From positions 62,001 through 126,000 of the forward strand of contig NZ_JAHHZS010000004.1 in the NCBI RefSeq assembly GCF_022606295.1: 64,000 nt of DNA. The letters are read 5' to 3'. Positions 61,198-64,000 of the stretch are shown one piece after another (the first letter of the stretch is position 1; every line of letters begins with the position of its first letter). The stretch is from Arthrobacter bambusae. GTDB lineage: Bacteria; Actinomycetota; Actinomycetes; Actinomycetales; Micrococcaceae. A program made the position numbers and the translations under genes. Below the pieces are notes generated by a model that was not told the origin of the DNA, ran no database searches, and worked only from the letters and a program-made list of their open reading frames with translations.

Positions 61198-61213
61198 CGT
61201 TTCACGTGAAACA
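61198..61213. promoter_or_regulatory. parS site 5
   Basis: cGTTTCACGTGAAACA: one outer base differs from the consensus. Confidence 0.88.
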
Positions 61214-61360
61214 TGCAGCGACCGTCGAATTCAAGAGCGCTCACACGGGGCGCAGGCGGAATAGAAGATCCCGAGAGCACCAAGCCGAGCCGAGTCGAGC
61301 CGGGCACTGGCGAGGAACATGGAGGCAAGATTCCACTTCATCTGGCTCTTCGCTGGGAGG

Positions 61361-61415
61361 GATATCCACCGACCGGCCAAAAGTTATACACACGGTTATC
61401 CACAACGATATCCAC
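61361..61415 (+). promoter_or_regulatory. DnaA-box-like cluster, left
   Basis: Four sites lie in one 55-bp stretch: GATATCCAC (61361-61369), TTATACACA (61384-61392), perfect TTATCCACA (61396-61404) and GATATCCAC (61407-61415). All point the same way. Confidence 0.55.
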
Positions 61416-61596
61416 GGGCGCAAAGAACCACTTCGACTAGCTTCTCCCGGACGGTTGGGGAGCATGTCCGGCGCGGAACGCAGCAAAGCTTAGCCAGCCA
61501 GATGAGATCAGATTTGATACGGACCGGAAAGCTTTCAGAAGCCCGTGAATCTGCCAATATTGGTCCCAAACGGGGTAAATCTGGTTGATCTACAGG

Positions 61597-61630
61597 CGCT
61601 GGCTCTGTTTCACGTGAAACAGAGCCAGCG
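61597..61630. repeat. Perfect 34-bp palindrome centred on parS site 6
   Basis: The parS 16-mer TGTTTCACGTGAAACA (61606-61621) is extended on both sides by CGCTGGCTC/GAGCCAGCG, giving 17-bp perfect arms with no spacer. No other parS copy here has this extension. Confidence 0.92.
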
Positions 61631-61670
61631 AGCGACCTCAGGACCACACGAATACCGACGCCGACCGACG

Positions 61671-61785
61671 AGATACCCACAGAGCTCAGGCCTGAGCTCC
61701 CGCAGTCCCACCGAATTATCAACAAAGTTATCCACAGCGATATCCACCGCTGCTCTCAGACTTTTCAACAGCGAGATACACACTC
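61671..61785 (+). promoter_or_regulatory. DnaA-box-like cluster, right
   Basis: Sites in order: GATACCCACA (61672-61681), TTATCAACA (61716-61724), perfect TTATCCACA (61728-61736), GATATCCAC (61739-61747) and GATACACAC (61775-61783). The order TTATCCACA then GATATCCAC with 2-bp spacing repeats the left cluster. Confidence 0.55.
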
Positions 61786-63417
61786 CACACGGCTAAGCTT
61801 TCTCGGATCGTCTGCGTTCAGATTCGTCGATACCGCCCCGCCCGCCCGTGGAAGTATTGGCCTGTAGCGTCGGCGATCCGATGGCAAGCTCAGCCGAAGC
61901 CACATCGGGTCCTCCTAACTCTCGCGCTTTAGCTAGCCGGAGCTCGGGGGATGGATGCCCGCTAAGACGAACCCCTTCTGAATCTTTTGCAGGAATCGAA
62001 CTCAGGACGCCCCAGCCACGGACGCCCCGTGGGCTGGATCATTCGGCAGACCGAAGTGTGTGGAGTGTCCATGAAGAGATTCTGTGCGCTGCCAACCAGG
62101 ACTGAGAGCCATCCGGACATCCTCGGCGCGCTTGTCGCCGCGCCGGCAAGCAGTACAGCAAGCGAGCCTCACCTGAGGACAGCGCGGCACGAGGACGACC
62201 GCGGCCAGGATGCCAGGATTTCAATCCCGTCGCACGACGTCTCCGGGGGAGCCGGCGTCCCACCACCGCTCGATCCAAGTTCACCGCAAGTCGGCACACC
62301 AGGTACAGGGGTCCTCTGTGCTGCGTCCAGACGCCGGTCGGGGCACGCACCTAAGTCCGCGTAGGCGCAGGCACCGGCGACTGGAGCCAGTGCCGACACC
62401 ACACACCACACACCACGAGATCCAGTCTCTCCTGTGAGTTCCGTGGTCCACAGGAGGACTTCGATCAGATTCTCCCTGAGGCCGTCTTGCGGTGCTGACT
62501 TATTCGGGGTCCAATCGCACTTCCCGAGCTCTGGAATTCGATGACAAGGTCCGGGGGACCCGCGAACCGTCTTGGACGCCTCCGAACATGGATGATGGAA
62601 TGGGCTCCTAGTCCGGATAGGACATCGCCCAAGCCATGCCGCCTCGCCGCAATCCACGAGCTCAGGGGCTGTTGCCACGCGGCAGCCGGACGACGATCGA
62701 GCTCCCAGGGATCTGTTCCCTTCCAGGCGGACTCCCTTCCAGCCGCACTGCCACACTGCCACACTCAAACGAGCTCAGGGAACGGTTTGCCACCCGCCGG
62801 TCCTATGTCGCCGTGAAGGCGGGAACGCAACACGATCGTCGAAGTCGACCAATACCGCGTCCATAAGATCCTGAAGATGTTCGGCATCGTTCGGTTCGGC
62901 GCACCCGTCGTCATTTGGTCACCGGGAAATGGTGGTTCGTGGCTGTCACTGGCGCAGACACACAGATAGCCCCCTAAGACCGCAGACAGACGTATGCACC
63001 CGCCACTGAATTCGCGCCGAGTACGGCCCACCGTAGGTGAAAGCAGACAGTGGCTGGGGTACTGATACCCAACAACTAGCTGGAAACTGGAAGGCCCGCG
63101 TCCTGGCAACATCGCACGCAGCGGGATGGCCGGACCTGTTACGCCCGTCGAGGTGCAACCAACGCCGAAAGGGGAGCACAAGCAGGCCAAGACACACCGC
63201 ATCATAAAGTGATGTGCCACCGCATCCTGAAATGGTGGGCTCGAGTTCCGGAGGGGCAGATGGCCTAGTTGAAACCATCGATACTCCGAGCAACTGTTTA
63301 CTTTGCGCCCAGGGCACACCGCCACGTTGCAGGGAATTTGCTCCGAACTGCGAGTTGACTACCAATTACTGGTACGCCGAGCTTTGGCTCGATTGCGATG
63401 GACTCCATCGCCGCTCC

Positions 63418-63433
63418 TGTTTCACGTGAAACC
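63418..63433. promoter_or_regulatory. parS site 7
   Basis: TGTTTCACGTGAAACc: one outer base differs from the consensus. Confidence 0.88.
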
Positions 63434-63526
63434 TAGCCTGGCGGCGATCCATAGAGTTGGCCCCATCAACCGGAAGATTCACGCGCTGTCAAACGGATTT
63501 CCCCGGCACACGTCGGCAGACTCGGC

Positions 63527-63542
63527 TGTTCCACGTGAAACA
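63527..63542. promoter_or_regulatory. parS site 8 (degenerate)
   Basis: TGTTcCACGTGAAACA: one inner mismatch. It lies 109 bp from site 7. Confidence 0.65.
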
Positions 63543-63927
63543 TTCGCAGGCTGCCCACGCTCGAGAGGCATCATCCGAGAAGTCTGTGGAGATGTATCAC
63601 TCAAAGAACAAGGCCCAGCCTCCGGGATGGCTGACGTCAGGCTCTCTGGCAAACAATTGCGCGTGCTGCCCGAACTTCGAATGCGGAGGATCAAGGGAAC
63701 CGTCAACCATGGGCAAACCTTGTTAGTCAATGCAGGAATCAAGAATGTAGCCACGAGGCAACGGTGGCTAGCGCGAGGTTAAGGGACATCGTCTCGATGC
63801 GCGATCGTGTCGACTTCTAAAGCAGCGGCCAACTGAACTCGATACTGGCTTCTCCGAGCGACATGGGGGACCCCGTTGGGTGCGAAAAGGTACTGATCTT
63901 CCAGTACCTCAGGCCTATACGACTGCC

Positions 63928-63943
63928 CGTTTCACGTGAAACA
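63928..63943. promoter_or_regulatory. parS site 9
   Basis: cGTTTCACGTGAAACA: one outer base differs from the consensus. Last site before the window edge. Confidence 0.88.
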
Positions 63944-64000
63944 CCGTCCCAAAAGCACCACGCCTCACTCCGGCCCCAGGGAACGAGTCCACCAGCACAC

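Larger units (their letters stand above)
58766..64000. other. Gene-poor parS/DnaA-box region, probable centromere or origin segment
   Basis: Over 5.2 kb to the window edge contains no recognisable gene. Frames up to 200 codons exist, but none has family resemblance, a consistent codon pattern and a good ribosome binding site. Composition is less GC-rich than the neighbouring genes. The region holds nine parS palindromes, a 34-bp palindrome, DnaA-box-like clusters (61361-61785), a 13-bp tandem repeat at 60088 and short CACAC-rich repeats at 62397-62417. In relatives parB and parA follow trxA, so they are probably beyond the edge. Confidence 0.7.

Noticed and set aside
61985-62015. tRNA-like T-arm (GAGTTCGATTCC on the minus strand)
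   Set aside because: The stem bases do not pair and no acceptor or anticodon arms can be drawn around it.
62169-63325. Two minus-strand frames of 186 and 199 codons near the window end
   Set aside because: Cysteine-, serine- and arginine-rich sequences without motif or ribosome binding site; they look like chance frames.

Overview
The window is high-GC actinobacterial chromosome, most like Arthrobacter, Paenarthrobacter or Pseudarthrobacter (Micrococcaceae). The evidence is protein similarity recognised by eye, frequent GTG/TTG starts, leaderless-looking promoters, and the rpsF-ssb-rpsR-rplI, dnaB, cca, murJ and trxBA gene neighbourhood that in these bacteria lies next to the replication origin. 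Species cannot be assigned from sequence alone.

Layout. 1-4.5 kb: the 3' part of a PAS-EAL protein, then a copper operon (csoR-copZ-copA) behind two palindromic operators. 4.5-10 kb: a DUF2277 protein, an EamA exporter, a CGNR-type regulator, two small membrane proteins, a MATE exporter and a double-hotdog thioesterase. 10-13.8 kb: a lower-GC insert with a lactococcin-972-like bacteriocin and its dedicated membrane protein and ABC ATPase. 13.8-20.4 kb: dnaB, two membrane-anchored proteins with L7/L12-like segments, an FMN reductase, a PhzF protein and rpsF-ssb-rpsR-rplI. 20.5-28.7 kb: YnfA and DUF1345 membrane proteins, an M18 aminopeptidase, a four-gene ABC/two-component operon and a PAP2-diacylglycerol-kinase fusion. 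28.8-38.8 kb: a MacAB-like efflux operon, an MFS/DeoR pair, an ABC-F protein and a flavin monooxygenase/TetR pair. 39-46.5 kb: a lipoprotein transpeptidase, a second two-component/ABC locus and an HxlR/NAD(P)-binding pair. 46.6-51 kb: an FAD oxidoreductase and a GT87 glycosyltransferase preceded by three tiny ORFs with strong ribosome binding sites. 51-58.7 kb: histidine phosphatase, cca, NUDIX, murJ, a MurJ-associated pseudokinase-like protein and trxB-trxA.

58.7-64 kb: more than 5 kb without a convincing gene. It carries nine ParB-binding (parS) palindromes, one centred in a perfect 34-bp palindrome, and two groups of DnaA-box-like 9-mers. It looks like a centromere/origin segment; no parA, parB or dnaA gene is inside the window.

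Two dispersed repeat families occur at gene ends. Family A is a long hairpin of about 65 bp, in four copies, two of which supply the stop codon of the adjacent gene. Family B is a 14-bp unit at an exact 32-bp period, first direct and then inverted, in two arrays plus one solitary unit.
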